From Betaproteobacteria bacterium Ga0077526 (GTDB lineage Bacteria; Pseudomonadota; Gammaproteobacteria; Burkholderiales; Ga0077523), in contig LNDV01000035.1 of assembly GCA_001464765.1 (NCBI GenBank), forward strand, positions 370,823 to 434,822: DNA of 64,000 nt, in the 5' to 3' direction. Position numbers and translations under genes: made by a program. How positions within the stretch are numbered: the first letter of the stretch is position 1; each line of letters starts with the position of its first letter. Shown here one piece after another: positions 1 through 8,964 of this stretch. The notes beneath the pieces were generated by a model. That model was not told the DNA's origin. It did not search any database and was given only the letters and a program-made list of their open reading frames with translations.

Positions 1-2
1 AG

Positions 3-1529
3 CCGCAGCGCGACGTCAGCCGCATCGTGCTGCCGCCGGCGAGCTATCTGCACGAAAAGGAAAAGATCGAGAAGCGCTGGCCCGCCGCCGTGGCGTTCAT
101 CCGCGAGCGCAGGCTGAACGAGTTCTTCGCCGAAACCGCAGACGACTTCGGGATCATCCTGCAGGGCGGCATGTACAACAATGTGATCCGCGCACTGCAG
201 CTGCTCGGGTTGTCGGACATCCACGGCGACACGCGCGTGCCGCTCTACGTGCTCAACGTCACCTACCCGCTCGTGGACGACGAGATCGTGCGCTTCTGCA
301 CTGGCAAGCGGGCGGTGCTGATGGTGGAGGAAGGCCAGCCGGACTTCCTGGAGCAGAACCTCCACGCCATCCTCCGCCGGGCCGATGTGCAGACGCGCGT
401 GCACGGCAAGGACGTCCTGCCGATGGCCGGCGAGTACACCGGCGGCGTGATGCTCCAGGGCATCACCAAGTTCATCGAGAAGGTCGCCCCGCACCATCTG
501 CCCGAGAGCGGCGTGCCGGCCGCCGCGAAGCCCGTTCCGCCCGAGGCCCGCCTCCCCGCGATCCGCGCCATGGACACGGCCGTGCACCCGCGGCCACCGT
601 CGTTCTGCACGGGCTGCCCCGAGCGCCCCATCTTCACCGCGATGAAGCTCGTCGAACGCGAGCTGGGGCCGCATCACGTGAGCTGCGACATCGGGTGTCA
701 CCTGTTCTCCATCCTGCCGCCGTTCAACATCGGCGCCACCACGATGGGCTACGGGCTTGGCTGGGCCGGCGCCGCGGCCCTCAATACGAGGGAGACGCGT
801 CGCCGCACCATCAGCTTCATGGGCGACGGCGGCTTCTGGCACAACGGCCTCACCAGCGGCGTCGGCAACGCGGTCTTCAACAAGACCGACAACGTGCTCA
901 TCATCGTCGACAACGGCTACTCCGCCGCCACCGGCGGTCAGGACGTCCTGTCATCCAAGGGCCTCAACCCGATCCGGACGACGCGCAATCCGATCGAGAG
1001 CGCGGTGCGCGGCGTGGGCGTGCAGTGGGTCCGGACGATCACCCGCACCTACAGCGTGTCGCGCATGCGGGACACCCTGCGCGAAGCCCTCACGACCCCG
1101 GCGGAAGGACCCAAGGTCATCATCGCGCAGAGCGAGTGCATGCTGAACCGCCAGCGCCGCGAGAAGCCGCTCATGCGCAAGGCCGTGGAGTCCGGCCAGC
1201 GCGTCGTGCGCGAGCGCTTCGGCGTGGATTCCGACACCTGCACCGGCGATCACTCGTGCATCCGGCTGTCGGGCTGTCCGTCGCTGTCCATCAAGCCCAA
1301 CCCCGATCCCCTGCGCACGGACCCCGTCGCGACAGTCCTCGACAGCTGCGTCGGCTGCGGCCTGTGCGGCGAGGTATCGCACGCGGCCGTGCTGTGCCCC
1401 TCCTTCTATCGCGCCGAGATCGTCTCCAACCCGACGGGCTGGGACCGCTTCCGCGCCAAGGTGCGCGCCGCCGTCATCGGCTTCCTTCAGAACCGCATCG
1501 ACCGCCGCCTCGCGGGGCTCCGCCCGTGA
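3..1529 (+). CDS. iorA: Indolepyruvate ferredoxin oxidoreductase alpha-type subunit, 5' partial
   Basis: This is the C-terminal part of a TPP-dependent 2-oxoacid:acceptor oxidoreductase of the IorA type. The frame is open to the left edge, so the N-terminus lies outside the window; the GTG at 27 is internal. The TPP-binding region is recognisable by the GDGGFWHNG segment at about 815-841. A C-terminal cysteine-rich region, including CVGCGLCG near 1351-1374, should bind [4Fe-4S] clusters. The enzyme family oxidatively decarboxylates aryl 2-oxoacids to acyl-CoA. Its stop overlaps the start of the IorB gene. Given the neighbours, 2-aminobenzoylformate (isatinate) is a possible substrate as well as indolepyruvate; that is inference. 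Confidence 0.9.
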   Translation, partial: PQRDVSRIVLPPASYLHEKEKIEKRWPAAVAFIRERRLNEFFAETADDFGIILQGGMYNNVIRALQLLGLSDIHGDTRVPLYVLNVTYPLVDDEIVRFCTGKRAVLMVEEGQPDFLEQNLHAILRRADVQTRVHGKDVLPMAGEYTGGVMLQGITKFIEKVAPHHLPESGVPAAAKPVPPEARLPAIRAMDTAVHPRPPSFCTGCPERPIFTAMKLVERELGPHHVSCDIGCHLFSILPPFNIGATTMGYGLGWAGAAALNTRETRRRTISFMGDGGFWHNGLTSGVGNAVFNKTDNVLIIVDNGYSAATGGQDVLSSKGLNPIRTTRNPIESAVRGVGVQWVRTITRTYSVSRMRDTLREALTTPAEGPKVIIAQSECMLNRQRREKPLMRKAVESGQRVVRERFGVDSDTCTGDHSCIRLSGCPSLSIKPNPDPLRTDPVATVLDSCVGCGLCGEVSHAAVLCPSFYRAEIVSNPTGWDRFRAKVRAAVIGFLQNRIDRRLAGLRP

Positions 1530-3028
1530 GCGCTCCCGGCCGCTCCTTCAACGTCGCAATCCTCGCGATGGGCGGCGAGGGTGGCGGCGTGCTCGCCGAC
1601 TGGCTGGTGGACCTCGCCGAGCACAACGGCTACTTCGCGCAGACCACCTCGGTGCCCGGCGTCGCGCAGCGCACTGGCGCCACGATCTACTACGTCGAGA
1701 TGTTCCCGGATGCACGGGACGGCCGCACACCCGTGTTCGCGCTCATGCCGTTCCCGGGCGACGTGGACGTGGTCATCGCCTCCGAACTGATGGAAGCGGG
1801 CCGCGCCATCCAGCGCGGTTTCGTCACGCCCGATCGCACCGTCTTCATCACGTCGACACACCGCGTGTTCTCGATGACCGAGAAGATCGCCATGGGCGAC
1901 GGCCGTGTCGACGCCGACAAGCTGCTCGAGGCCGGCCGCGCTGCCGCCCGCAAGCTCATCGTCGCGGACTTCGCGGATGCCGCCGAGCGCACCGGCAGCG
2001 TGATCAGTGCGGCACTGTTCGGCGCCCTCGCGGCAAGCGACGAGACGCCCTTCCTGCCCGAAGCCTTCGAGGCCGCGATCCGTCGTGGCGGGGTCGGGGT
2101 GAACACCAGCCTCGCGGCCTTCGCCGAGGGCGCGAGGCTCGCCGCGCAGCCGACGGCACCGAGCGTGGTCGAAGCCCTGATCGAACCTCCCCCCTCTGCG
2201 GTCGGCCGCCTGCTGCAGCCGCTCGCCGAAAGAATCCGGTGCGACTTTCCCGCGGCGGCGCAGCGGACGCTGGTCGCAGGCATCGAACGTCTGGCCGACT
2301 ATCAGGATGTGGCCTATGCCGAGGCGTACCTGGATCGCCTCGCGCCGCTCGCGGCCCTGGAGCGCGACAGCGGCGATGCCCGCTGCCGCCTGCTGGTGGA
2401 GACGGCGAGACACCTCGCGTTGTGGTTGTCGTACGAAGACACGATCCGCGTCGCCGACCTGAAGACGCGCCGCTCGCGTTTCGATCGCGTCCGCGCGGAG
2501 GTGCGCAGCAAGCCGGACCAGGTGCTGGGTATTCACGAATTCATGCATCCGCGCCTGGAGGAAATCGCCGACACCCTGCCGGAAGGCCTCGGTCGCTGGC
2601 TGCTCGCCACGCCCTGGGCGCGCAATCTGGTGGGGCGCTTCTCGCGGGAAGGGCGCGTCGTGCGCACGAGCACCGTGCGCGGCTTCCTGCTGCTCTACTT
2701 CGTCGCGAGCCTGCGGCGCATCCGCCGCGGCACGCTGCGGGCACGGATCGAGATGCAGCGCATCGACGGGTGGTTCGCGACCGTCACGGAAGTTGCACGC
2801 ACTGACTACGAACTCGCCATCGCCGTGGCGTCGTGTCAGCGCCTGGTCAAGGGCTACGGCGATACGCACGCGCGCGGCTGGCGCAATTTCGAATCCCTGA
2901 TGAACGCCCTCCCCCGCCTTCGCGGCCGCGCCGACGCCGCGATCCAGCTGCGCCGCCTGACGGAAGCCGCACTGGCGGACGAACACGGAAACGCGCTGTC
3001 GGCGGCGAGGGAGGAAATCGCCGCATGA
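1526..3028 (+). CDS. iorB: Indolepyruvate oxidoreductase beta-type subunit with C-terminal DUF6537-like domain
   Basis: This 500-residue protein begins with a pyruvate/ketoisovalerate oxidoreductase gamma-type domain (residues about 1-200; glycine-rich MGGEGGG near the start). It continues with a long helical C-terminal extension like the DUF6537 domain found in larger aerobic IorB proteins; classical archaeal IorB is only about 200 residues. The GTG at 1526 is chosen because it overlaps the IorA stop (GTGA) and starts exactly before the gamma-domain. It would form the IorAB complex that yields acyl-CoA from an aryl 2-oxoacid. The ATGA overlap with the downstream Rieske gene implies translational coupling. 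Confidence 0.88.
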   Translation: MSAPGRSFNVAILAMGGEGGGVLADWLVDLAEHNGYFAQTTSVPGVAQRTGATIYYVEMFPDARDGRTPVFALMPFPGDVDVVIASELMEAGRAIQRGFVTPDRTVFITSTHRVFSMTEKIAMGDGRVDADKLLEAGRAAARKLIVADFADAAERTGSVISAALFGALAASDETPFLPEAFEAAIRRGGVGVNTSLAAFAEGARLAAQPTAPSVVEALIEPPPSAVGRLLQPLAERIRCDFPAAAQRTLVAGIERLADYQDVAYAEAYLDRLAPLAALERDSGDARCRLLVETARHLALWLSYEDTIRVADLKTRRSRFDRVRAEVRSKPDQVLGIHEFMHPRLEEIADTLPEGLGRWLLATPWARNLVGRFSREGRVVRTSTVRGFLLLYFVASLRRIRRGTLRARIEMQRIDGWFATVTEVARTDYELAIAVASCQRLVKGYGDTHARGWRNFESLMNALPRLRGRADAAIQLRRLTEAALADEHGNALSAAREEIAA

Positions 3029-4350
3029 GCCGCTATCGCGACGACCCGGAGGCCCTGCGCGCCCTGGTCCAGGACGACCAGGTGCATCGCGACGTGTACA
3101 TCGACGACGAGCTGTTCGCCCTCGAGATGGAACGCCTGTGGTCACGCACTTGGGTGTATGTCGGTCACACGAGCCAGGTGCCGAACCCCGGGGACTACTT
3201 CACGACGGACATCGCCGCCCAGCCGGTCATTCTCGTGCGCCACACGGACGGCAGCGTTCGGGTGCTGCTCAACCGCTGCGCGCACAAGGGCGCCCGGCTG
3301 GTGTCCGCGCCGACGGGCAACACCGGCAAGTTCTTCCGCTGCCCGTACCACGCGTGGTCGTACACGACCGACGGCGCCCTGCTCGCCATTCCGCTCAAGA
3401 AGGGCTACGACGGTACCCGCATGATGGAATGCGAAGCCGGCCGCGGCATGACCGCCGTGCGCAACGTGGAGGTCTATCGCGGCTTCGTGTTCGCGCGCCT
3501 GTCGGACGACGGCCCCGGGTTCCGCGAGTACTTCGGCGATTCGCTCTCGTCCATCGACAACATGGCCGACCGCTCGCCCGAGGGTGAACTGGAGATCGCC
3601 GGCGGCGTGCTGCGCTACCGGCACAACTGCAACTGGAAGATGTTCGTCGAGAACCTCAACGACACCATGCATCCGATGGTGGCGCACGAGTCCTCCGCGG
3701 GCACGGCGAAGAAGCTCTGGGCGGACAAGCCCGCGGATCTGCCCAAGCCGATGGCCATCGAGCAGTTCGTGCCCTTCGCGTCCAGTTACGATTTCTTCGA
3801 CAGCATGGGCGTGCGCGTCTTCGAGAACGGCCACAGCTACACGGGCGTCAACTTCTCGATCCACTCCTCGTATGCGTCCGTTCCCGGCTATGAGGACTCG
3901 CTCAAGCAGGCCTACGGCGACGAGCGCGCCGCGAAGATTCTCGAGACCGCCCGGCACAACACCGTCTACTACCCGAGCCTCACCATCAAGGGCGCCATCC
4001 AGGCGATCCGCGTGGCGCGGCCGATCGCTGCCGACGAGACCATCGTCGAGTCCTGGACCTTCCGGCTCAAGGGCGCCCCCGATCAGCTCCTGGCCCGCAC
4101 AGTCATGTACACGCGGCTCATCAACTCGCCGCTCTCGGTCGTGGGCCACGACGACCTGTACGCCTACCGCGCCATCCAGGAAGGTCTGCACGCGGAAGGC
4201 AACGACTGGGTGAGCCTGCACCGGAACTTCTCCCCCGAGGAGATCGGCAAGGCTGATCTCACGACCGCCGGCACGAGCGAGATCTCCATGCGAAACCAGT
4301 TCCGCGCGTGGCTGCGCTACATGCTGCCCGCCCAGGAGACCACGGCATGA
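3025..4350 (+). CDS. Rieske aromatic-ring-hydroxylating oxygenase, alpha (large) subunit
   Basis: The 441-residue protein has the full signature of a ring-hydroxylating oxygenase large subunit. The Rieske [2Fe-2S] ligands are C85-x-H87 and C106-x2-H109. The catalytic non-heme iron motif is D213-x2-H216-x4-H221. It would activate O2 and hydroxylate an aromatic or indolic ring with electrons from a reductase/ferredoxin not present in this window. The start overlaps the IorB stop by four bases and the stop overlaps the beta-subunit start, so all are cotranscribed. Substrate cannot be read from sequence; indole-3-acetate oxidation to a dioxindole-type product is the context-based suggestion. Confidence 0.93.
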   Translation: MSRYRDDPEALRALVQDDQVHRDVYIDDELFALEMERLWSRTWVYVGHTSQVPNPGDYFTTDIAAQPVILVRHTDGSVRVLLNRCAHKGARLVSAPTGNTGKFFRCPYHAWSYTTDGALLAIPLKKGYDGTRMMECEAGRGMTAVRNVEVYRGFVFARLSDDGPGFREYFGDSLSSIDNMADRSPEGELEIAGGVLRYRHNCNWKMFVENLNDTMHPMVAHESSAGTAKKLWADKPADLPKPMAIEQFVPFASSYDFFDSMGVRVFENGHSYTGVNFSIHSSYASVPGYEDSLKQAYGDERAAKILETARHNTVYYPSLTIKGAIQAIRVARPIAADETIVESWTFRLKGAPDQLLARTVMYTRLINSPLSVVGHDDLYAYRAIQEGLHAEGNDWVSLHRNFSPEEIGKADLTTAGTSEISMRNQFRAWLRYMLPAQETTA

Positions 4351-4826
4351 CCCCGACCGAGCAGGACCTCATCCGCTTCGTCGTCCGCGAGGCGCGTCTG
4401 CTGGACGAGAAGCGCTTCGACGAGTGGCTCACGCTCTTCACGGAGGACGGGTACTACTGGGTGCCGCTCGCCCACGGGCAGACCGACCCGGTGCTCCACA
4501 CCTCGCTCGCCTACGAAGACCGGCTGCTCCTCCAACTGCGCGTCGAGCGACTGAAAAGCCCGCGCGCGTTCTCCCAACAGCCGCCGAGCCGCTGCCACCA
4601 TCTGCTGCAGACACCGGAGGTGGAGAGCATGGATGCCGCGGCGAATGCTTACGTGACCCGCACGCAGTTCCTCTATACCGAAGCGCGGCTGGACGAAGTG
4701 CAGCAGTACGCGGGGACGGCGTTCCATTCGTTGCGCGTGGTGGATGGCGCGTTGAAGATCGTCCTGAAGCGCGTGAATCTGCTGAACTGCGACGCGGCGC
4801 TGCCGTCGATCCAGTTGTTCCTGTGA
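4347..4826 (+). CDS. Ring-hydroxylating oxygenase, beta (small) subunit
   Basis: This 159-residue protein has the SnoaL/NTF2-like fold signature of dioxygenase small subunits: an N-terminal helix with LLDEKRFDEWLTLFTEDGYYWVPL-type pattern and a C-terminal strand ending with the typical LNCDAALPSIQLFL-like sequence. It has a structural role in the alpha3beta3 oxygenase. The ATG overlaps the alpha-subunit stop (ATGA). Downstream the operon is interrupted by 72 bp that contain a REP-like palindrome before the CoA ligase gene. Confidence 0.9.
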   Translation: MTPTEQDLIRFVVREARLLDEKRFDEWLTLFTEDGYYWVPLAHGQTDPVLHTSLAYEDRLLLQLRVERLKSPRAFSQQPPSRCHHLLQTPEVESMDAAANAYVTRTQFLYTEARLDEVQQYAGTAFHSLRVVDGALKIVLKRVNLLNCDAALPSIQLFL

Positions 4827-4859
4827 GCGGAATCGCGTCGAGTCGACAACGTGTCGTCG

Positions 4860-4879
4860 TAGCCCGGACTCCGTCCGGG
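4860..4879 (+). repeat. REP-like palindrome, single copy
   Basis: TAGCCCGGACTCCGTCCGGG, an imperfect hairpin (CCCGGAC/GTCCGGG), lies in the short gap between the oxygenase beta-subunit and the CoA ligase genes. Identical copies occur in the 23952-24443 array and at 54032. It could stabilise or attenuate the operon mRNA. Confidence 0.8.
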
Positions 4880-4898
4880 GCTGCCGCCCCCTGAACCC

Positions 4899-6551
4899 AT
4901 GACCGCCGCCGTCTTCCCCGATCCGCCCCACTCCACCGTCCACGACGCGTTCGTGGCGACCGCACGGACCCATGCCGAGCGCCCGTTCCTACGCATCCTC
5001 CCCGAGACGGCCGGCCACTACGGCATTCCGGCGGGAGACCTGCGCTATGGCGATGCGCTCGACGCGGTCCTTGCCCTGCGTGCCCGCTACGCCGCGGCCG
5101 GCTACGGACCCGGACACCGCGCTGGCCTGCTTCTCGAGAACCGTCCCGCCTTCTTTCTCCACTGGCTGGCGCTCAACGGGCTCGGCGTCTCCGTCGTCCC
5201 CATCGGCGCGGAACTGCGCTCGGCCGAACTGCAATACCTCGTCGGGCACAGCGAAATGTCGCTCGCCGTCGTCCTGCCGCACCGCGTGGCGGACCTCGCG
5301 GCGGCGGCGAATGCCATCGGCGCGACGCTCGCGGTGATCACTGCCGACCACGAAGGCGCGATGCCATCGCCCGCCCACCCCTCCGTCACCGGTCTGGCCG
5401 GCGGCCTCGAAGCCGAGTGCGCGCTGATGTACACCTCAGGCACCACCGGCCGTCCCAAGGGCTGCGTGCTCACCAACCGCTACTACCTCCAGGCCGGCGC
5501 GTGGTACCTGGGTCTCGGCGGCCTGTGCGCGATTCGTTCAGCCGAAGACGTGCTGGTCACGCCGCTGCCCATGCATCACATGAATGCGATGGCGTTCTCG
5601 ACGATGGTCATGGTGATGAGCGGCGGCTGTGTCGTGCCGCTGGACCGCTTCCATCCGCGATCGTGGTGGGCGTCAGTGCGTGAGGCGCGCGCGACCGTTG
5701 TTCACTACCTCGGCGTGATGCCGCCGATGCTGATGGGGGCCGAAGCCTCGGCTGCCGACCGGGAGCACCGCGTGCGCTTCGGGTTCGGCGCCGGCGTCGA
5801 CCGCAAGCTGCACGCCGCGTTCGAAGCACGATTCGGCTTCCCGCTGGTGGAGGCCTGGGCAATGACCGAAACGGGCGCGGGCGGCGTGGTCATCGCCCAC
5901 GAAGAACCCCGCCACGTGGGAACCGCCTGCTTCGGCCGCGCGCCGGCAGAACTCGAAGTGCTGCTGGTCGACGACGAAGGCACGCCGGTCGGTGCCGACA
6001 CCAACGGCGAACTGCTCGTGCGCGCGAGCGGCCCGGACCCGCGCCGCGGCTTCTTCCGCGAATACCTGAAGGACGCCGAGGCCACCGCCGAAGCCTGGCG
6101 CGACGGCTGGTTCCACACGGGCGACGTCGTCCGCAGCGACGCGCAGGGCTACCTGTATTTCGTCGACCGCAAGAAGAACGTGATCCGGCGCAGCGGCGAG
6201 AACATCGCCGCAGTGGAAGTGGAGTCCGTCCTGCGCCAGCACCCGGTAGTCGCCCAGGTGGCAGTGGCCGCGGTGCCGGACCCGGTGCGCGGCGACGAAG
6301 TCCTGGCGTGCGTCGTCCCGAACGCCATCGTGGCCGCCGAGTGCCGCGAAGCGCTTGCCGCCGACATCGTGCAGCACTGCCTTTCCCAGCTCGCGTATTT
6401 CAAGGCGCCGGGCTACGTGGCGTTCGTCGAGGCCCTGCCGCTCACGGCCTCGCAGAAGATCCAGCGCGGCGAACTGAAGCAGCTTGCCGCCACCCTGCCG
6501 GGCACCCCGTGCACGGTCGACACCCGCGCCCTGAAGCGGAGACCGGCGTGA
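4899..6551 (+). CDS. Acyl-CoA synthetase (AMP-forming, class I adenylating)
   Basis: A 550-residue ANL-superfamily enzyme with the P-loop motif YTSGTTGRPKG at about residues 179-189, the core WAMTETG motif, and the C-terminal hinge GDVVRSDAQGYLYFVDRKK with the conserved Asp. The near-C-terminal catalytic lysine lies in the SQKIQRGEL motif. It ligates CoA to a carboxylic acid using ATP. Its place between a ring oxygenase and a thiolase-like/DUF35 pair suggests that the substrate is the carboxylate made by the oxygenase or its precursor, for example (dioxindole-)acetate. The stop overlaps the next GTG start. Confidence 0.9.
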   Translation: MTAAVFPDPPHSTVHDAFVATARTHAERPFLRILPETAGHYGIPAGDLRYGDALDAVLALRARYAAAGYGPGHRAGLLLENRPAFFLHWLALNGLGVSVVPIGAELRSAELQYLVGHSEMSLAVVLPHRVADLAAAANAIGATLAVITADHEGAMPSPAHPSVTGLAGGLEAECALMYTSGTTGRPKGCVLTNRYYLQAGAWYLGLGGLCAIRSAEDVLVTPLPMHHMNAMAFSTMVMVMSGGCVVPLDRFHPRSWWASVREARATVVHYLGVMPPMLMGAEASAADREHRVRFGFGAGVDRKLHAAFEARFGFPLVEAWAMTETGAGGVVIAHEEPRHVGTACFGRAPAELEVLLVDDEGTPVGADTNGELLVRASGPDPRRGFFREYLKDAEATAEAWRDGWFHTGDVVRSDAQGYLYFVDRKKNVIRRSGENIAAVEVESVLRQHPVVAQVAVAAVPDPVRGDEVLACVVPNAIVAAECREALAADIVQHCLSQLAYFKAPGYVAFVEALPLTASQKIQRGELKQLAATLPGTPCTVDTRALKRRPA

Positions 6552-7711
6552 GCCGTCGCGACTATCACGGCATCGTCGTCACTACCCCGGTCACCGTTCC
6601 CTACGTCCGTTACTCCACGCACGGCCCGCACCGGTTTCTGGCGCAGGCGCTCGATTCTCTGCTGCAGGGTTCCGGCCTCGCGAAGGAAGCCATCGACGGC
6701 CTCACGGTGTCGAGCTTTTCGCTCGCTCCGGACACCGCGGTCGGCATGACACAACATCTGGGCGTGTCACCCCGCTGGCTGGATCACATCCCGATGGGCG
6801 GGGCCTCCGGCGTGGTGGCCCTGCGGCGGGCGGCGCGTGCCGTGCAAAGCGGCGATGCGGACGTCGTCGCCTGCCTCGCGGGCGACACCAACCGCGTGGA
6901 CTCCTTCCGTCTCATGCTCGGGAGCTTCAGCCAGTTCGCGCAGGACGCCACCTACCCTTACGGCTCGGGCGGACCCAATGCGATGTTCGCCTTCATCACG
7001 GCGCACTACATGCGCGAGTTCGGCGCCACGCGGGAGGACTTCGGCAAGCTCTGTGTCGCCCAGCGCGCCAACGCTCTGCGCTTTCCTCACGCGATGTTCC
7101 GCAAGCCGCTCACGCTCGACGAGTACCTGGGCGCGCGCGTGATCGCGGACCCCATCCATCTCTTCGATTGCGTGATGCCCTGTGCGGGCGCCGATGCCTT
7201 CCTCGTGATGACCGAGGACCGCGCCCGCGCCGCCGGCATCCCGTACGCCCGCGTGCTCGGCGCCATCGAGCGGCACAACGCGTTCGCCGACGACCCGATC
7301 ATGTTCCGGGGCGGCTGGCTGCTCGACCGGGATGACCTCTACGCGCAGACTGGCGTCGGGCCGGACGCCATGGACTTCGTGCAGACGTACGACGACTACC
7401 CGGTGATCGTGATGATCCAGCTGGAGGATCTCGGCTTCTGCGAAAAGGGCGAGGCAGCGGCCTTCGTGCGCCGCCACACCTTCACGCACGACGGAAGCTT
7501 CCCGAGCAACACCTCGGGCGGACAGCTCTCCGCCGGGCAGGCCGGCGCGTCGGGCGGCTTCCTCGGCATGGTGGAGGCCATCCGTCAGCTTACGGGTGCC
7601 GCCGGTGAGCGCGCCGTGACGGACGCCCGCTTCGGTCTGGTGAGCGGCTTCGGGATGGTGACGTACGACCGCTGCCTGTGCACGGGTGCTGTCGTGCTGG
7701 GAGCCGCGTGA
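6548..7711 (+). CDS. Thiolase-like protein (SCP-x/Ltp2 type) lacking the nucleophilic Cys
   Basis: This 387-residue thiolase-superfamily protein carries the SCP-x/Ltp2 hallmark segment QLEDLGFCEKGEAAAF (residues 291-306). The usual acyl-accepting cysteine site reads MGGASG (83-88) and the usual KGHP histidine site reads AGQA (329-332), so classical claisen-thiolase chemistry is unlikely. Ltp2-type homologues use tyrosines instead and act as retro-aldolases together with a DUF35 partner; here Y281, Y284 and Y373 are candidates. The next gene encodes a DUF35 protein, which supports an aldolase complex that splits a beta-hydroxyacyl-CoA into a ketone and acyl-CoA. GTG start overlaps the ligase stop. 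Confidence 0.85.
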   Translation: MSRRDYHGIVVTTPVTVPYVRYSTHGPHRFLAQALDSLLQGSGLAKEAIDGLTVSSFSLAPDTAVGMTQHLGVSPRWLDHIPMGGASGVVALRRAARAVQSGDADVVACLAGDTNRVDSFRLMLGSFSQFAQDATYPYGSGGPNAMFAFITAHYMREFGATREDFGKLCVAQRANALRFPHAMFRKPLTLDEYLGARVIADPIHLFDCVMPCAGADAFLVMTEDRARAAGIPYARVLGAIERHNAFADDPIMFRGGWLLDRDDLYAQTGVGPDAMDFVQTYDDYPVIVMIQLEDLGFCEKGEAAAFVRRHTFTHDGSFPSNTSGGQLSAGQAGASGGFLGMVEAIRQLTGAAGERAVTDARFGLVSGFGMVTYDRCLCTGAVVLGAA

Positions 7712-8964
7712 TGACGATGCCGTTCATGCGACCGCCGAAGAAGAATCCGATCCTGCGCACACGCGTGCCGACGCTGCCGCCCTGGACGCGCAGCCGCGTC
7801 GCGCTGGGGCTCACCGCCGCGGCTGCGGTCGGCCGCTTCGAACTGCAGTCCTGCGACGATTGCGGCACGGTCCAGTATCCGCCTCGCGAAAGCTGCCATC
7901 AGTGCCTGTCGATCGCCCTGCGCTGGAGCCCCGAGAGCGGCGAGGGCCAGCTGCTGTCCGAAACGCGCCTGCATCACAGCAACGATCTGTTCTTCCGCGA
8001 ACGACTGCCGTGGCGGCTGGGCCTGGTGCAGCTCGCGAGCGGGCCCACGCTCATGGTTCATCTGCATGGCGACGTGCCTGCCGCACCCTGCGCGGTGCGG
8101 GTAGGCGCCCGCCTCGATCGCGCGGGGCAGGCCGTGCTGATCGCCTTTCCTGCCGAGGAGACACCCCACATGGCCGACGATCCGCAACTGCGCGAGATGA
8201 CCTGCGACCCGAGGCACCGCAAGGTGCTCGTCACGGACGGCAAGACCGCCGTGGGCCAGGCACTCGTTCGCGCCCTGGCCAAGGCGGGCGCCGACCTCGT
8301 CTGGGTGGGCGAGGCCGAGCCCTGGAAGAAGTCCCCCGGGCTCGACGCACTGTCGGACCTGCCGTGCGTCACCCGCGTGCCGCTCGATCTCACCGACGAG
8401 CGCAGCGTGCTGCAGCTCGCCGGCGAACTCGGCGGCAAGGTGGACATCCTCGTGAACAACGCGGAGGTGCATCGCCCCTTCGGCATCTCCGCCCGCCGCG
8501 GGACGGAGGCCGCCCGCGCCGAGATGGACGTCAACTACTTCGGCCTGCTGCGGCTCGCGCAGGGCTTCGGCCCCGCGATGCGGGCGCGTGGTGCCGACGG
8601 GCAGGCAGGCGCGACGGCTTGGGTCAACCTGCTGTCCGTCTACGCGCTCAGCAACTTCCCACCGCACGGCACTTACTCCGCCTCGAAGGCCGCCGCGCTG
8701 TCGGCAGCGCAATGTCTGCGGGCGGAAATGCGCGCGGGCGGTATCCGCGTCGTCAACGTGTTCCCCGGCCCCATCGACGACGAGTGGAACCAGACGCTGC
8801 CGCCACCCAAGCTTTCCGCGGAGGGTGTGGCCAGCGCGATCGTCCGCGCACTGCGCGACGGCGTGGAGGACGTGTTCCCCGGCGACGTGGCGCAGGAATG
8901 GTTCGAGCGCTGGCGCGAAAGCCCCAAGACGCTCGAACGCGAACTCGCGCAGGGAGGCACGTGA
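7711..8964 (+). CDS. Fusion: DUF35 zinc-ribbon/OB-fold domain + short-chain dehydrogenase domain
   Basis: The 417-residue protein has two parts. Residues about 30-150 are a DUF35 unit with a zinc ribbon (C48-x2-C51, C62-x2-C65) and an acyl-CoA-binding OB fold. Residues about 168-400 are an SDR domain keeping the catalytic S309, Y322 and K326 (YSASK), but with degenerate cofactor motifs: TDGKTAVG replaces TGxxxGxG and NNAE replaces NNAG. DUF35 proteins usually pair with thiolase-like aldolases, as ChsH2 does with Ltp2. The fused SDR may act on the carbonyl product or be structural. The ATG at 7711 overlaps the thiolase stop (TGATG) and is preferred to the internal frame extension. Confidence 0.85.
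   Translation: MTMPFMRPPKKNPILRTRVPTLPPWTRSRVALGLTAAAAVGRFELQSCDDCGTVQYPPRESCHQCLSIALRWSPESGEGQLLSETRLHHSNDLFFRERLPWRLGLVQLASGPTLMVHLHGDVPAAPCAVRVGARLDRAGQAVLIAFPAEETPHMADDPQLREMTCDPRHRKVLVTDGKTAVGQALVRALAKAGADLVWVGEAEPWKKSPGLDALSDLPCVTRVPLDLTDERSVLQLAGELGGKVDILVNNAEVHRPFGISARRGTEAARAEMDVNYFGLLRLAQGFGPAMRARGADGQAGATAWVNLLSVYALSNFPPHGTYSASKAAALSAAQCLRAEMRAGGIRVVNVFPGPIDDEWNQTLPPPKLSAEGVASAIVRALRDGVEDVFPGDVAQEWFERWRESPKTLERELAQGGT

Noticed and set aside
695..1525. N-terminal extension of IorB to 777 residues
   Set aside because: The extra 277 residues overlap IorA in another frame and are Arg/His-rich shadow sequence; the GTG at 1526 starts the recognised domain.
2833..3024. N-terminal extension of the Rieske alpha subunit
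   Set aside because: Overlaps IorB coding sequence and is proline/arginine-rich; ATG 3025 gives the family-typical start and an ATGA overlap.
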